A stretch of 21,552 bases of DNA from Stephanodiscus triporus (lineage: Eukaryota > Bacillariophyta > Thalassiosirophyceae > Thalassiosirales > Thalassiosiraceae), in assembly GCA_036939755.1 (NCBI GenBank), contig JALLAZ010001671.1:1-21552 (forward strand), written 5' to 3'. The position numbers and the translations under genes were made by a program. Shown here piece by piece: positions 1 through 8,891 of the stretch. How positions within the stretch are numbered: the first letter of the stretch is position 1; the number at the start of each line of letters is the position of its first letter. The notes below the pieces were generated by a model. It was not told the DNA's origin. It saw only the letters and a list, made by a program, of their open reading frames with translations, and made no database searches.

Positions 1-120
1 CACTAGGTTGTATTAGTCAATTATTGTACATTTGAACAAAATTGTGAAGTAACCATCATAGAGACAATAAATTATTAAAATACAAATAATATGTATTAAA
101 TACAAATTAAATGAGTTATT

Positions 121-140
121 AGATACAATAAATTGTATCT
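121..140. repeat. Short perfect inverted repeat in AT-rich flank
   Basis: Nine-base arms AGATACAAT (121-129) and ATTGTATCT (132-140) are separated by two bases. The repeat lies just beyond the 3' end of the retroelement reading frame, in strongly AT-rich DNA. It may be a chance palindrome or part of a 3' end signal. Nothing else is recognisable in 1-145. Confidence 0.4.
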
Positions 141-145
141 GTTGA

Positions 146-622
146 TTAAACAAATTTGCGCAGATCAAAAAAAGGGTTTACAGAGGACACCTCCACCCTC
201 TCCAGGTCTTCCCCATAAGCCGTAGACGTCTTCTGAAGAGCGACCCGTGCAGCCTCAGTGGCTTCATGTTGCTTCTTCCTAATCCACCCCTCCCTGCAAA
301 GACGGGTATGCCGATGCCCTCCGGAGAGAGCACAGATCTCCGTCTGCATTCCACATCTCTTGCATTTTGGGAAGGGGACGGACCCCTCACTCGATAACAC
401 TATGAGATCCTGTGGGTGGCGGTCAAGAAAATGCCGTCTCAGAGCCCACTTGGTGCTCGTCTCACCAGCACAGCTAGGTACCGGACAGAGGTACTTATCC
501 ATGCTCGGCAATTCGATTGCACGATACACAACAGCAGGAGGCTCAATCACAATATCCCGCGAGAGGACAAAGGACCAAAAGACGTCATGCTGCATCTCCA
601 AATGACCACGATAGGATGCAAA
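146..622 (-). pseudogene. Frameshifted zinc-finger tail of the RT protein
   Basis: This continues the RT protein in a different frame. From about nt 622 it reads ASYRGHLEMQHD, then a C2H2-like finger (CPVPSC followed by RRHFLDRH) and a second finger-like cluster (CKRC, later HRHTRLC), ending in an Arg/Lys/Glu-rich helix. Such Cys/His clusters usually bind nucleic acid at the C-terminus of LINE-type RTs. The switch from the upstream frame falls at the A4 tract at 620-623 (TTTT in the sense strand), where a one-base indel would reconnect the two. After the residues LERVEV (about nt 190) the reading frame runs into AT-rich DNA and stops at 146. I take this part as truncated. Confidence 0.7.
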
Positions 623-2930
623 ACTCACGCTCAACTCGACGATGCTTTCCGTCAAGTGGCTCCGTCTGTGACTTATAGTAGGCAGCATACTCCTCTTCCG
701 TCTTGCCCTCTCTTATCTGCCCTGGAACGCATACCATCGCCTTCGTCTTGGCAGCGTTCGTGAACAGACCGATCCGTTCAAATAGTCCGATGAGCACGTC
801 AAAAGATTCCTGCAACCAAACTGGGTCCCAAGAGGCAATGAGCCCATCGTCGACGTAAAATGCCACCAGTATTTCAGCTGCACGATCCCCAAGCCCATCA
901 TGGGCGGCTTCTTCACCAAGCGTTTGGTGGAGCCACTCCCTGACTACGGCATCGACACACACGTTAAACATAAGAGACGAGAGGGGACCCCCTTGGGTGA
1001 CGCCGCGTCCGGCGCCAAACGGCTCCCCATAATTACCCCCGGCTCGGCATACCAAAACAGCCGTCTCCCAGAAGTGTTTCTGGAGGGCGAGCAGCTTTGG
1101 CCCAACTCCATAAGCCGCCAAAATCTCGAGCGTTCGCTCCCGATCAAGCGCGTCGTATGCCTTCTTCAGATCTATGTAGATCTGGTAAAGTGGGCATTGA
1201 TCGCGCCAAGCCAAACTCTGGTGGAGTTTGGCTTCGATCGTGGCGGTCCCCGTTCCCCTCCCCGGAAGTCCGCCATGGAGTCCGTCATGGAACCTGACCG
1301 ACGAAAGCCGAGCCACCATAACTTTCTCGATGACCTTCCAAAAAGGTTCGAGGAGACCAATACCACGATAATCACCGCCTCCTTTAGGAAGGAGAACGAT
1401 AATTTCCCATTTCATCTGCTCGGGTACGCTCCCCTGCTCCCAAACGGCCTGCATCAACTTGACGAAGATGCGCCATTTCCTACCTGGACCCGTATCACTC
1501 CCGCCCTCCTCCCGAGGGCCCTCCCCCACGGGACTAGGCTCCTCTTCTTCGCGAACCATATCAGTCAGCCACACCTTTATGTGTTCTGCCTGCAGGCCGG
1601 ACGCGCCAGCGGCGCGGCCGTTTCGAAGTCCCCTAACGACCTCCCGCAGTTCCTGCTCGCTAGGGACGCCGTCCGGAATGTCGACTTTGTCCACATGGAT
1701 GGGGAGGGGGTCCCCCGGGGGGGGGACCCGTCCGTACAATGCGACGCGTTCGGCAGTCTGGGCAGCCAGCGATGCATGGCTTGCTGTGGGGGCTCGCTCG
1801 GATGCAGCGCGATACCACCCCTTTAAACATCGCCACGCCTCCTTTGTATCACCGGCCGCCAGGTGCATCTCGATATTCTCTCCGACATTCGCAGCACGCT
1901 GCCGTCGGTCGCCCGACAGCCCCGCTTTGATTTGCCGTCCAATGAGACGGGACGTCCGCTGCGATAACTTCCCCTGTCGTCGTAGCGCCGCCCTTCTATC
2001 GATGTGTGCCCAGGTGGGGGCCGAGATCCATGAGTTACGTGGTTGAGTTCGCTTGGGTGGCGCTACGACGTCGAGTCGAAGCTCCTCAAAGAGGGAGCAG
2101 AGCTCCGTTTGAGGGCCACGGGGAAGCTGAACGGGGAATCTGGCCATCCGCCGTCGGTAGGCCGCCATCTTCGTCGCGCTCCCCACGCGAATTCCGGTGA
2201 TAATAGCACGATGATCAGAGTCGTGATGGAACGGGGTGCGCAGACGAACGCCCCGAAATTTCCTACGGTCGGCGCGCCGAGCAAGGAAGTAGTCACATTG
2301 GGAGGTTATCCATCTCCCGCCTCTTCTCATCCTCCACGTCCATCTCCCCCGCGTCAACCCGCGGGATCTCTGTAGGAAGTGTTTGGAGAGGTCGCTTAGG
2401 CCCATCACGTCCTCGACCTCCTCAGCGATCTGTTCATCCCTGTCGTCCCGTGGGGCGCGCAGGTTAATGTTCAAATCCCCGAGTAGGACGGGGGTGTGCC
2501 CCGCGGGGCACTCGTTCCAGGCTTGAACGACATGTGGTAACGTGCTGAGGTCGTTCGGTGGAATGTAACATCCCACGGCATAGAAACGTTGCCCCCCCGT
2601 TACTAACACAAAGGATAGTACGTTGGGGCCGCGGACACGCCAGTCCTCGACCTCGTAAGATTTGTCGGGTCGCCAGAAGAGGGCAATCCCACCCTGATGC
2701 GCGCTGGCGGCGTCGGACGCGACGACGGAATATCCGCTCGACGAACGAGTGTATATCCCACCGGTGAGCTTGGTTTCCAGAAGGACCCCAAGGTCAACGT
2801 CCATTGCTTCCATCGCTCGCAGAGCGGACTCTAGTCCTCCATTACGACCACTGCGGATGTTATACGACGCAACCGCGATAGACCCACGACCATCCGCTCG
2901 TGATGGCGGGTGGGAGGCTGTCGTCGCCAT
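585..2930 (-). CDS. Endonuclease/reverse transcriptase polyprotein
   Basis: The protein is about 781 aa from the ATG at 2930 (the frame is open to 2975). The N-terminal third is an exonuclease-endonuclease-phosphatase fold: VASYNIRSG start, catalytic Glu in LLETKL, GDLNIN, and the terminal SDHRAI motif, which would nick target DNA. The second half is a reverse transcriptase: LPKGGGDYRGI, motif A YIDLKKAYD near nt 1150-1180, motif B QGGPLSSLMFN, the catalytic FYVDDG near nt 845-861, and motif D NAAKTK. Together these enzymes nick the target and copy the element RNA into it. The frame ends prematurely: its last roughly 12 residues do not resemble the expected Cys/His finger, which is found in another frame downstream. 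Family assignment is confident; the clade is not. Confidence 0.88.
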   Translation of the reverse strand: MATTASHPPSRADGRGSIAVASYNIRSGRNGGLESALRAMEAMDVDLGVLLETKLTGGIYTRSSSGYSVVASDAASAHQGGIALFWRPDKSYEVEDWRVRGPNVLSFVLVTGGQRFYAVGCYIPPNDLSTLPHVVQAWNECPAGHTPVLLGDLNINLRAPRDDRDEQIAEEVEDVMGLSDLSKHFLQRSRGLTRGRWTWRMRRGGRWITSQCDYFLARRADRRKFRGVRLRTPFHHDSDHRAIITGIRVGSATKMAAYRRRMARFPVQLPRGPQTELCSLFEELRLDVVAPPKRTQPRNSWISAPTWAHIDRRAALRRQGKLSQRTSRLIGRQIKAGLSGDRRQRAANVGENIEMHLAAGDTKEAWRCLKGWYRAASERAPTASHASLAAQTAERVALYGRVPPPGDPLPIHVDKVDIPDGVPSEQELREVVRGLRNGRAAGASGLQAEHIKVWLTDMVREEEEPSPVGEGPREEGGSDTGPGRKWRIFVKLMQAVWEQGSVPEQMKWEIIVLLPKGGGDYRGIGLLEPFWKVIEKVMVARLSSVRFHDGLHGGLPGRGTGTATIEAKLHQSLAWRDQCPLYQIYIDLKKAYDALDRERTLEILAAYGVGPKLLALQKHFWETAVLVCRAGGNYGEPFGAGRGVTQGGPLSSLMFNVCVDAVVREWLHQTLGEEAAHDGLGDRAAEILVAFYVDDGLIASWDPVWLQESFDVLIGLFERIGLFTNAAKTKAMVCVPGQIREGKTEEEYAAYYKSQTEPLDGKHRRVEREFCILSWSFGDAA

Positions 2931-3140
2931 GGGATTTCCGCCGTAGTACGTACGTAAAAACGGAAAAAATTCCACAACTCGGCCCCTACCCTACGCCCCG
3001 GCCACTAACCCGGGACGTTGGTCCGACTCCACTCGACGCCCGGTCGGGCGGAAAGTGGGAGCAATCTGTTGGCTCCCGTTACCGGGAGGGTTGGCGACGA
3101 CTATATGGTAATAGTGCGCTGGTAGCCAGTCAGCACACGG

Positions 3141-3178
3141 GTGAGCAAGTGTGAGCAAGTGTGAGCAAGTGTGAGCAA
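3141..3178 (+). repeat. 10-bp minisatellite, GTGAGCAAGT units
   Basis: There are three perfect tandem copies of GTGAGCAAGT plus an 8-base partial copy. The same unit occurs four times on the opposite strand at 11508-11547. It lies between the 5' end of the retroelement and the 3' end of the Cwc25-like gene. Otherwise 2931-3225 holds nothing I recognise. Confidence 0.9.
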
Positions 3179-3225
3179 TTCCTCCGTCCATCGATCGTAT
3201 CGTACCTTCTCGCGAATGTCCATTC

Positions 3226-3733
3226 TCAAGCGGGGGAGGACGACGACGACGACAACGACGACGACGACGACAACGACGGAAATTCGTCGGCCATCGTCCC
3301 CTTCGTGAGCATCTCTCGAAAGGCCGCGGCGGCGTCGTCGTCCCCCGGCTGTCGTTCGTAGAGCGACAGCTCCCCTCCATCCCGCCGTTGACGCCGTCCC
3401 GCCTCCTCCTCCTCCTCTTCCTCCTCCCTGGCATGCCGTCATCCCTCGCCGTCCACGAAGCCGCCGTCGTCGCCACCCCCCTGTTTCCTCTCCAGCCCCG
3501 GGACCCTCCTGGCGTCATACATGAATGACAGTGCCTTCCTCTTGCCACCCTCCTCCCCGCCCACAGCCCGGGCCAATTCCTCCTCCTCCCTCTCCCGTTG
3601 TAACTGGGCGTCTTGCTCGGCGACCCGACGCTTCTCGATCCCGTCCTTCTGCCGGGCCTCCCACACCTGCTTCTGATTCGACCAATTTGCCGGGCTGAAC
3701 GACTTCTTCGTTAGGAATGCGAGTCCCCCCCAT
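3226..3733 (-). pseudogene. Cwc25/CIR_N-domain splicing factor-like gene, disrupted
   Basis: Cwc25 is a spliceosome-associated protein; its family begins with a CIR_N domain. Here the minus strand reads GGLAFLTKKSFSPANW, then VWEARQKDGIEKRRV, an acidic/basic helix ending REREEEELARA, and LSFMYDARRVPG, which matches the MGG...KKSWHP...VW.AEQ...LDWMYQ pattern I know from Cwc25. After the conserved part the same frame carries an acidic-Ala motif DDDAAAAFREML and a Ser-rich end, stopping at 3226-3228. There are two lesions. The only plausible start, ATG at 3731-3733, is one base out of frame because of a run of seven G (3725-3731). There is also an in-frame TGA at 3439-3441. A GT-AG intron removing this stop is not plausible (the only span seen is 29 nt). 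Pseudogene or sequence error are both possible. Confidence 0.68.
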
Positions 3734-3740
3734 CTTAAAT

Positions 3741-3844
3741 TATCTCACCAAGCCAGATGGCTGTCTTATAATTTGTAATATATTACCAACAATTTTTTGG
3801 GATGCCTGTCGTAATCTATCTCACCAAGCCAGATGGCTGTCTTA
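3741..3844. repeat. 28-bp exact direct repeat between two damaged genes
   Basis: Positions 3741-3768 and 3817-3844 are identical over 28 bases (each starts TATCTCACCAAGCCAG and ends GGCTGTCTTA). The 48 bases between them are AT-rich. The right copy supplies the stop codon of the dehydrogenase-like reading frame (3842-3844); the left copy lies eight bases from the ATG of the Cwc25-like gene. This looks like a 76-bp partial tandem duplication or a deletion/insertion scar. Confidence 0.9.
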
Positions 3845-4576
3845 AAATCGCCGGTGCAGCAGATCCTTTAGCATCAAAGTCGACGCAAAGACGCCCATGT
3901 ACTTATTTGCGCTTGCCCCGCTCCCAATGTGCCTTGCCGCGGCGGGGTGGGGATTATTGACCTCCCCGCTCCAGCATTTCATGGTGCTCATGTTCATAAC
4001 CCCGGCCAGCACCGTCGGGTAGACCCCCAGCGCCTCACTGAGGTTCATGGCCTCGCATATCCCGAGCATCTGCGCGGCCAGCGCGGCATTGTTGCATAGT
4101 TTGATGGCCGATCCCGACCCCGGCCCGCCGCAGGGTATCGTCTTCTTTCCCATCCATCGCAGCAGGGGTTGCACGCTCGAGAAGGTCTCGGGAGACGAAC
4201 ATTCGACCATGAACGTTAGGGTGGCGTCGGTCGCTCCCCCGACGCCGCCGGAGACGGGAGCAGCGACATATTCGTGACGTGCAGAGACAGATGAAACAAG
4301 ATGATGCCGTTTCTTGGATTTATTTGGGCTGATGGTAGATGTATTGACAAAGGTGCACCCATCGACGCTGGGGAGACTACGGACGATGGAACCGACGACG
4401 GCCTCGCTCGCTTCGCAGGTGGGCAGGCTGGTGATGACGAAATCTGGATTCGACTCCCCCAGGGACGCCAAATCCCTCGACGCCGACGGCAACATCGAAT
4501 CCGCGAGCCCTTCGATGCCCTCGACGTGTCTGAAAAAGCTCGGCACGTTGGATTCTTTCATATCGTACACGGTCAA
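3842..4576 (-). pseudogene. HIBADH: 3-hydroxyisobutyrate dehydrogenase-like gene, truncated at both ends
   Basis: Enzymes of this family oxidise 3-hydroxyisobutyrate (valine breakdown, usually mitochondrial) or related beta-hydroxyacids with NAD(P). The frame shows LTVYDMKES (end of the second Rossmann strand), FVITSLPT, the substrate loop APVSGGVGGA, and the catalytic-lysine region GSGSAIKLCNNAALAAQM, followed by the all-helical domain up to ASTLMLKD. The dinucleotide-binding GxGxxG strand expected before LTVYD is not in frame: a TGA at 4592-4594 precedes it and no acceptor site is evident. The C-terminus stops about 60 residues early compared with typical family members, exactly in the 28-bp direct repeat. 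The apparent start is TTG, not ATG. Family call is confident; whether it is a pseudogene or an unresolved multi-exon gene is less sure. Confidence 0.75.
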
Positions 4577-5311
4577 GCGCAGCGTCCAACGTCAGGCGGA
4601 TACACGAGCGGGGGTGGTACAGCAGCGCGGGGAAGCGACCTCGAAAATGCCGCGCCCGACGGATACTCATCATAGCCATCGTCATCATCATCGGGGGGTG
4701 TCATGGCCGGACCAAAACTTGGCCCTCGTCCGTCCGACTTTGACGAGATAACGCAACTTTCCGCCGCCGTTCCGCACGCACAACGTGACATTATGCAGGG
4801 CGGCGGACAATGGCGACGAATGAAGCGGGGACGACGACGGACGTCGTGCATCCTACGGAATGATACGCGGGAGCGCCGTAAACGCGTGCCTTGAGGGGGC
4901 GGCGTCGTCCCTGATGTTCCTGTGGAGGGCGGTGTCGCCTTTGCTTCGAACACGAGGACGACGGCCGAAACAGACTTGGATACTCGATTTGGTGCCCGGG
5001 AGGGCCGATTTGTCCACTGTCGTCGGACCGACTGCTGTTGGAGCGGCTATGGGAGGCCTGTGGCAGCGTCGTCGAGGGGATGCGCGGCGGCGGCGACGGA
5101 AACGTCGACATTGATGCTCAGACGAGACGACCAACCGTCGATGATGATCGGGAGGGAATGCGCCGTTTGCGCTGCTGAGGGTCACAGTGCGCATCGCGGA
5201 CATCGATCGTCCTACCCGCCATATTCTCCATGTTAGTCCAACAGAACGGCGGCGGAGGGAGCGAGGATCGATATCATGTGCGTTATGTTCGTCGAGGTTG
5301 ATGAAAACAGA
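4577..5311. other. GC-rich stretch without a convincing gene
   Basis: Several overlapping open frames exist on both strands, but all are Arg/Pro/Ser-rich and low in complexity, as expected from GC-rich non-coding DNA. None shows a recognisable domain. The missing 5' end of the dehydrogenase-like gene would be expected here, but I could not find a GxGxxG strand. Confidence 0.5.
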
Positions 5312-5371
5312 TAGTTATATAAGTCTAAACAAATAAATGCTAGTTATATATAAGTCTAAACAAATAAATGC
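5312..5371. repeat. Two-copy tandem repeat (29/31 bp)
   Basis: TAGTTATATAAG... (5312-5340) is followed at once by TAGTTATATATAAG... (5341-5371). The copies are identical except for one extra TA. They lie about 50 bases downstream of the stop of the gene ending at 5424, probably in its 3' UTR. Confidence 0.85.
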
Positions 5372-5423
5372 ACACTGATTCACGAGGAAGTTTTCTCTTG
5401 TCAAAAACAAAGAAGCAGACAGT

Positions 5424-6332
5424 CTAGTCACACTCGTCGTCATCGACAAGGCTAGCCTTTGTGCTGAACCTCTTTCCGTCATCCGAAACCTTCACCATCA
5501 AATCAAACAGACAAAAAATTGTTGTGAACATGCCGCCAGTGTTGCTTTCGGACGAAAAAAGGTTGACAGAGGGGTGACCACTAATGTCGACTGGTGTATA
5601 CTGGTATTCACCAGGAGGGAGCTTGACAATCATTTTAGAAGTACAAAGTCCATCTGCAATCTTGTCGGCCACTGCCCGAATCTTGTCTGTCTCTCCTACA
5701 AATGCGATGACCTTAGGATGACTTGTCTGAATTGTCCTTTTGAAGCGGGAATGCGAAAAAACTTTGGTGGGATCAAGCATGATCTGTGGCCATTCCCAAA
5801 TAACACTAAGACATGGCCCGGAATCAGTGCTAATGATCTCCGTGTGTTTCAGGAGATGTGTTCCTGATGGCATGCCAATAACAACATGGACGCGGCCATT
5901 TTGTTTTTCGTCAATCCAGTTCGACACAACATGGGGGAGACAAACATGAAAAGATGATGATGACATTGTGGTGTTTGGCTTGTTGGCTTGTTTTCTGTGT
6001 GATGACACAATTTGCGGCAGAGCAGGAGTAGACTCTTTCTTAGTAGCCAGAGGAGCAGGAGCAGATGCTTGATTGGCTCGTGGACCTTGACGAATGGTAC
6101 AGCGCGATTCGACTGCGTCCAGATCCTTCGATAAGAGGTATTCACTTGAAGAACGCCTGAACGCCGTGAAGAACAAGTCGTCGTCCACTGCTGAGAATTG
6201 GCTGATTGACTGTTTGAGAGTGATAATGTGCTCTTTGTCGTAATCGTTTGGATTGATTAATTGTTTGATGAAAACAATCTTTATCAATTCCCCGAGACGT
6301 TTTCGATCTGTCCAATCGCTGGGCCAGGTCAT
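5424..6332 (-). CDS. Unrecognised protein, left member of divergent pair
   Basis: This is about 302 aa from ATG at 6330-6332. I do not recognise the family. The N-terminal part (TWPSDWTDRKRLGELIKIVF to about residue 70) looks alpha-helical; next comes a Ser/Ala/Pro-rich linker; from about residue 145 a globular beta-rich region starts VHVVIGMPSG, passes WEWPQIMLDPTKVF and SHPKVIAFVGETDKI, and ends MIVKLP plus about 65 more residues with an acidic tail. That region resembles the middle of the divergently transcribed gene at 6800. The frame is open upstream to a TGA at 6510-6512 but has no ATG there. Another frame opens at ATG 6537, so a first exon or a 5' frameshift is possible and the true start is uncertain. 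No introns are needed within 5424-6332. Confidence 0.65.
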   Translation of the reverse strand: MTWPSDWTDRKRLGELIKIVFIKQLINPNDYDKEHIITLKQSISQFSAVDDDLFFTAFRRSSSEYLLSKDLDAVESRCTIRQGPRANQASAPAPLATKKESTPALPQIVSSHRKQANKPNTTMSSSSFHVCLPHVVSNWIDEKQNGRVHVVIGMPSGTHLLKHTEIISTDSGPCLSVIWEWPQIMLDPTKVFSHSRFKRTIQTSHPKVIAFVGETDKIRAVADKIADGLCTSKMIVKLPPGEYQYTPVDISGHPSVNLFSSESNTGGMFTTIFCLFDLMVKVSDDGKRFSTKASLVDDDECD

Positions 6333-6799
6333 CAACCGGGATGGGTCGGAGAGATATCGGAAGGGTGGTGGGGATGAGGATGCAATGATTATGCCTATTG
6401 CTATGTTCGGGTAGAGTAAGTTGCTGGAGCCATGCTTGAAACAGCTCTGTGGAGGTTGCTGGCGTGGATACCAGAGACCGTTTATTTGTGAAAAGCTGGG
6501 GATGTTTTCTCAAAAAAGTCCTTAGTACTAATTCCATTTGTGAAATCTTACATACGTTGACCCACTAGATCTGGTATCTATTCGATTTGAATCAATGCAA
6601 TACGTATTCCTACGTGGTCATGATGGATACCGGGGCCATTGTCCCATGAAAATGACCACAAAGCTGTGCGGAGAGGAGGATCATCGAAACTCAGGCACTC
6701 CCACAGTCCACTTGACGAGGATAAACAGCCACAACACAAGCTGCTCCAGCCAATACAAAGCACCAGTCTACTAAATACAACACCCCGATTATTCTAACG
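6333..6799. promoter_or_regulatory. Shared upstream region of the divergent pair
   Basis: The two genes are transcribed away from each other, with start codons 467 bases apart. If the left gene has a first exon starting at 6537 the gap is 262 bases. Both promoters must lie here. No clear TATA box or known site was identified. The right gene has a plain ATG at 6800 after ATTCTAACG. Confidence 0.4.
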
Positions 6800-8848
6800 A
6801 TGGGAGGTAAAAAGAAATGGCTCAATGCGCACGTCAAATTCTGCTTTGACAAATTTACAGCCAATGAAAATGAAGAGGGGAAATGGTGCATTGTCGGCAC
6901 AGATTCTAATGGTGACCCTGTGTTGGATGTGCCGAATGCAACCAGGAACTCCTCTGATCCGGTGAAACAGTGGTATGACATCGCACGTGCAGAAGACGTT
7001 GCTTTGTTCAGCGCGATTAATCTTCAATGCTGGAGAACAAACCTGAAAAACGCCGCACAGAGGTGGTTTGATGGAGCCCACAACCCAGCAAATGGCTCAA
7101 ATCCCCCAAGGACGACTGACCACATCAACGCAACTCATGAGCAGGAGGGCGAGGATGGCAAGGACGACGAAGGTGACGAGGACGGCGATGATGTTCCTAA
7201 CCTCCCTAACTATGTAGCCAAGCCTGCCGAGGATGCGGACAATCTTTATGATGGCCAAGGCAATGAGGCGCCTTTCAACTATGTTCAAGCTCAGTTTATT
7301 ACAAGCTCTACAACCAGCAGCCAATCCGGCAATATCCGTTCAACGGAAAAATGCCATGTTATCATCCATGCTCCCTCTGGTTGGAAACTCTCCGACCAGG
7401 ATCGTTCAAGCTTTTGCACACTGAGTGCCAATGGTTCAACCTTAACTCTAAAGTTTAAGCCGCCTCCAGCAGTTTTCGACAGGGAAATTCTTTGGGAGAT
7501 GATTTCTGACTTTGGTGGGGAGAACAACAAGCCCTACAGAAATTTGGAAACAGGAACGTTGCACCCTGCCGTTGCGGCAATTATGAAGGCAGCTGATGTG
7601 AGAAAGTCTGATTTACCACATGTGATCATGAAGATCAAACTACCGGTAAAATGCCGTTCTATCAGTGCCATCGAGGGGTTGTATGAGAGTAGAGATGCGG
7701 GGGCAAGATTGGAGAAAGCACCAATGCCTGCGGTAAGAGCTGTTGTTCTTGTCATCCCCCTTCTCGTTCTCTTCCATATTAATGACGCATTTGTTCCATG
7801 TCAGCTTCTACATTACTCACAGAATCAGTCCGGGTCCTTCCCAGTCAGTCTGCTCCACATTGAGCTTTCTGGCAGCACTTCAGGAGACACCAAAATTGAT
7901 GCAAGTGAGATCCCCCGCAGTATTTTGTCTCTGTCGCCAAACAGGAGGGCAGAGGGGCAAGTCAATAGTAGACCGGTCGACAATGCAGCAGCAGGCAGCC
8001 GCTGTCCCACCTCTTCTATCAGTTTTTCTGCTGACGTGCAAAGCACGACGTCTCACATCAATCGAGCTGCCGATAGATCGTTGTCAACATTTAGCATGGA
8101 CTCATTGAAGGCTAGTCTTGAGTCTGTCGAGACGTTGAGTCATGAGCAAGCAAATCTGAGGGACAGGGTGAATCAACTCGAAGGGAGAGTTGTTGTTTGC
8201 AAAGAAGACCTAAATCAAATCAAGCTCACCTTTGCAAGTCACGCTGATGAAGTAGATCAAGTGAAGTTCAACACCTTCTGCTCCGATGCCTCCTTGAAAA
8301 GCCTGAAGGAATTAGTCAAGAATTGTATGAGAGTAACCCCTACTTTCGCGCAAAAATATCAGGACTTGAAGAATCTATCCAGAACATCAACAAGATCAAC
8401 AAGGAGGCATTTGTGCGTGTCCAAAACACCATACACTCTCTTGGTACTAATGGTACCAATCTCAGTCCATTGGTGTTGGAACTGAAAAATATGCATGAGA
8501 ACTATTCCAGTATACAAGCTCAGTTGAATACATGCTTTGCAGAGAAGGATCTCCGTGAATTCAAAAGTAAGCAAGGCAAGTTTACCATGCCAGTTTTATA
8601 CTCAATACCCCATTTATGTTGTTCAAAATACTCACTATCTCGTTGCAGAACAATGGATTCAAGATCAGCTTTTTGAACAGGAGACAAAATTGAAATCGGT
8701 ACTCATCAAGCTGGACGCCAAGGTGAACAAGACTTATGAATTGTATGATCTGTGTGTTGACTTGCTCAAAGGGGGCGGGATCCACTTTCCAAAGGCATCC
8801 AGTACTGGCTTGGCTCTCATCACTCCTTCAAAACCAAAGGAGAGCTGA
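6800..8848 (+). CDS. Unrecognised coiled-coil protein, right member of divergent pair
   Basis: My model has exon 1 at 6800-7732, intron 7733-7822 (GTAAGA...CACAG, 90 nt; an acceptor at 7804 would also keep frame), exon 2 at 7823-8566, intron 8567-8648 (GTAAGC...TTGCAG, 82 nt) and exon 3 at 8649-8848, for about 625 aa. The N-terminal 95 residues are Trp-rich (KKKWLNAHVKFCF, WYDIARAED, CWRTNLKNAAQRWF). An acidic linker follows, then a domain starting CHVIIHAPSGWKL and ending HVIMKIKLP, which resembles the neighbour's. The C-terminal third is a long coiled coil (DSLKASLESVETLSHEQANL onward). One base appears to be missing near 8322: upstream reads KSLKELVKN, downstream YESNPYFRAKISGLEE in another frame, and both are coil-like. 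No family recognised; possibly a lineage-specific nuclear or structural protein. Confidence 0.68.
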
Positions 8849-8891
8849 GTACAGCGGTTTGCCTGCCGGTGCGTTTGATTTCTTATCCTAA

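Larger units (their letters stand above)
146..2975 (-). mobile_element. Non-LTR (LINE-like) retroelement, 3'-damaged
   Basis: A GC-rich block on the minus strand encodes, in order, an apurinic-type endonuclease, a reverse transcriptase and a Cys/His-rich tail, which is the order of non-LTR retrotransposons. No LTRs are visible. The reading frame breaks once near 620. The tail runs into AT-rich flank near 178-188, where base composition changes sharply, so I place the 3' boundary there. No poly(A) tract or target-site duplication could be identified by eye. The 5' limit is uncertain: the coding start is at 2930, and the DNA beyond it up to the minisatellite at 3141 could be 5' UTR. The intact endonuclease and RT motifs suggest a fairly young copy. 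Confidence 0.8.

Noticed and set aside
900..1826. Long plus-strand open frame opposite the RT gene
   Set aside because: It is the shadow of the GC-rich RT coding sequence; no domain and biased composition.
3412..3440. Possible 29-nt intron removing the internal stop of the Cwc25-like gene
   Set aside because: Too short, not a multiple of three, and would shift the frame that is clearly continuous across it.
3101..3442. Frame with a long poly-Val tract
   Set aside because: It is the out-of-frame reading of the CGA/TCG repeat that codes the Ser-rich tail of the Cwc25-like gene.
3741..3844. 28-bp direct repeat as a transposon target-site duplication
   Set aside because: The 48 bases between the copies contain no element, and 28 bp is longer than usual duplications.
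4573..5236. Several overlapping Arg/Ser/Pro-rich frames on both strands
   Set aside because: Low complexity, mutually overlapping, no recognisable motif; expected from GC-rich non-coding DNA.
7733..7822. Hydrophobic stretch in the coiled-coil gene read as a membrane segment
   Set aside because: It lies inside a GT-AG intron of 90 nt that happens to be open in frame; the hydrophobicity comes from its pyrimidine-rich tract.
8325..8362. Possible 38-nt intron to explain the frame change
   Set aside because: Too short compared with all other introns here, and joining the ends creates a TGA.
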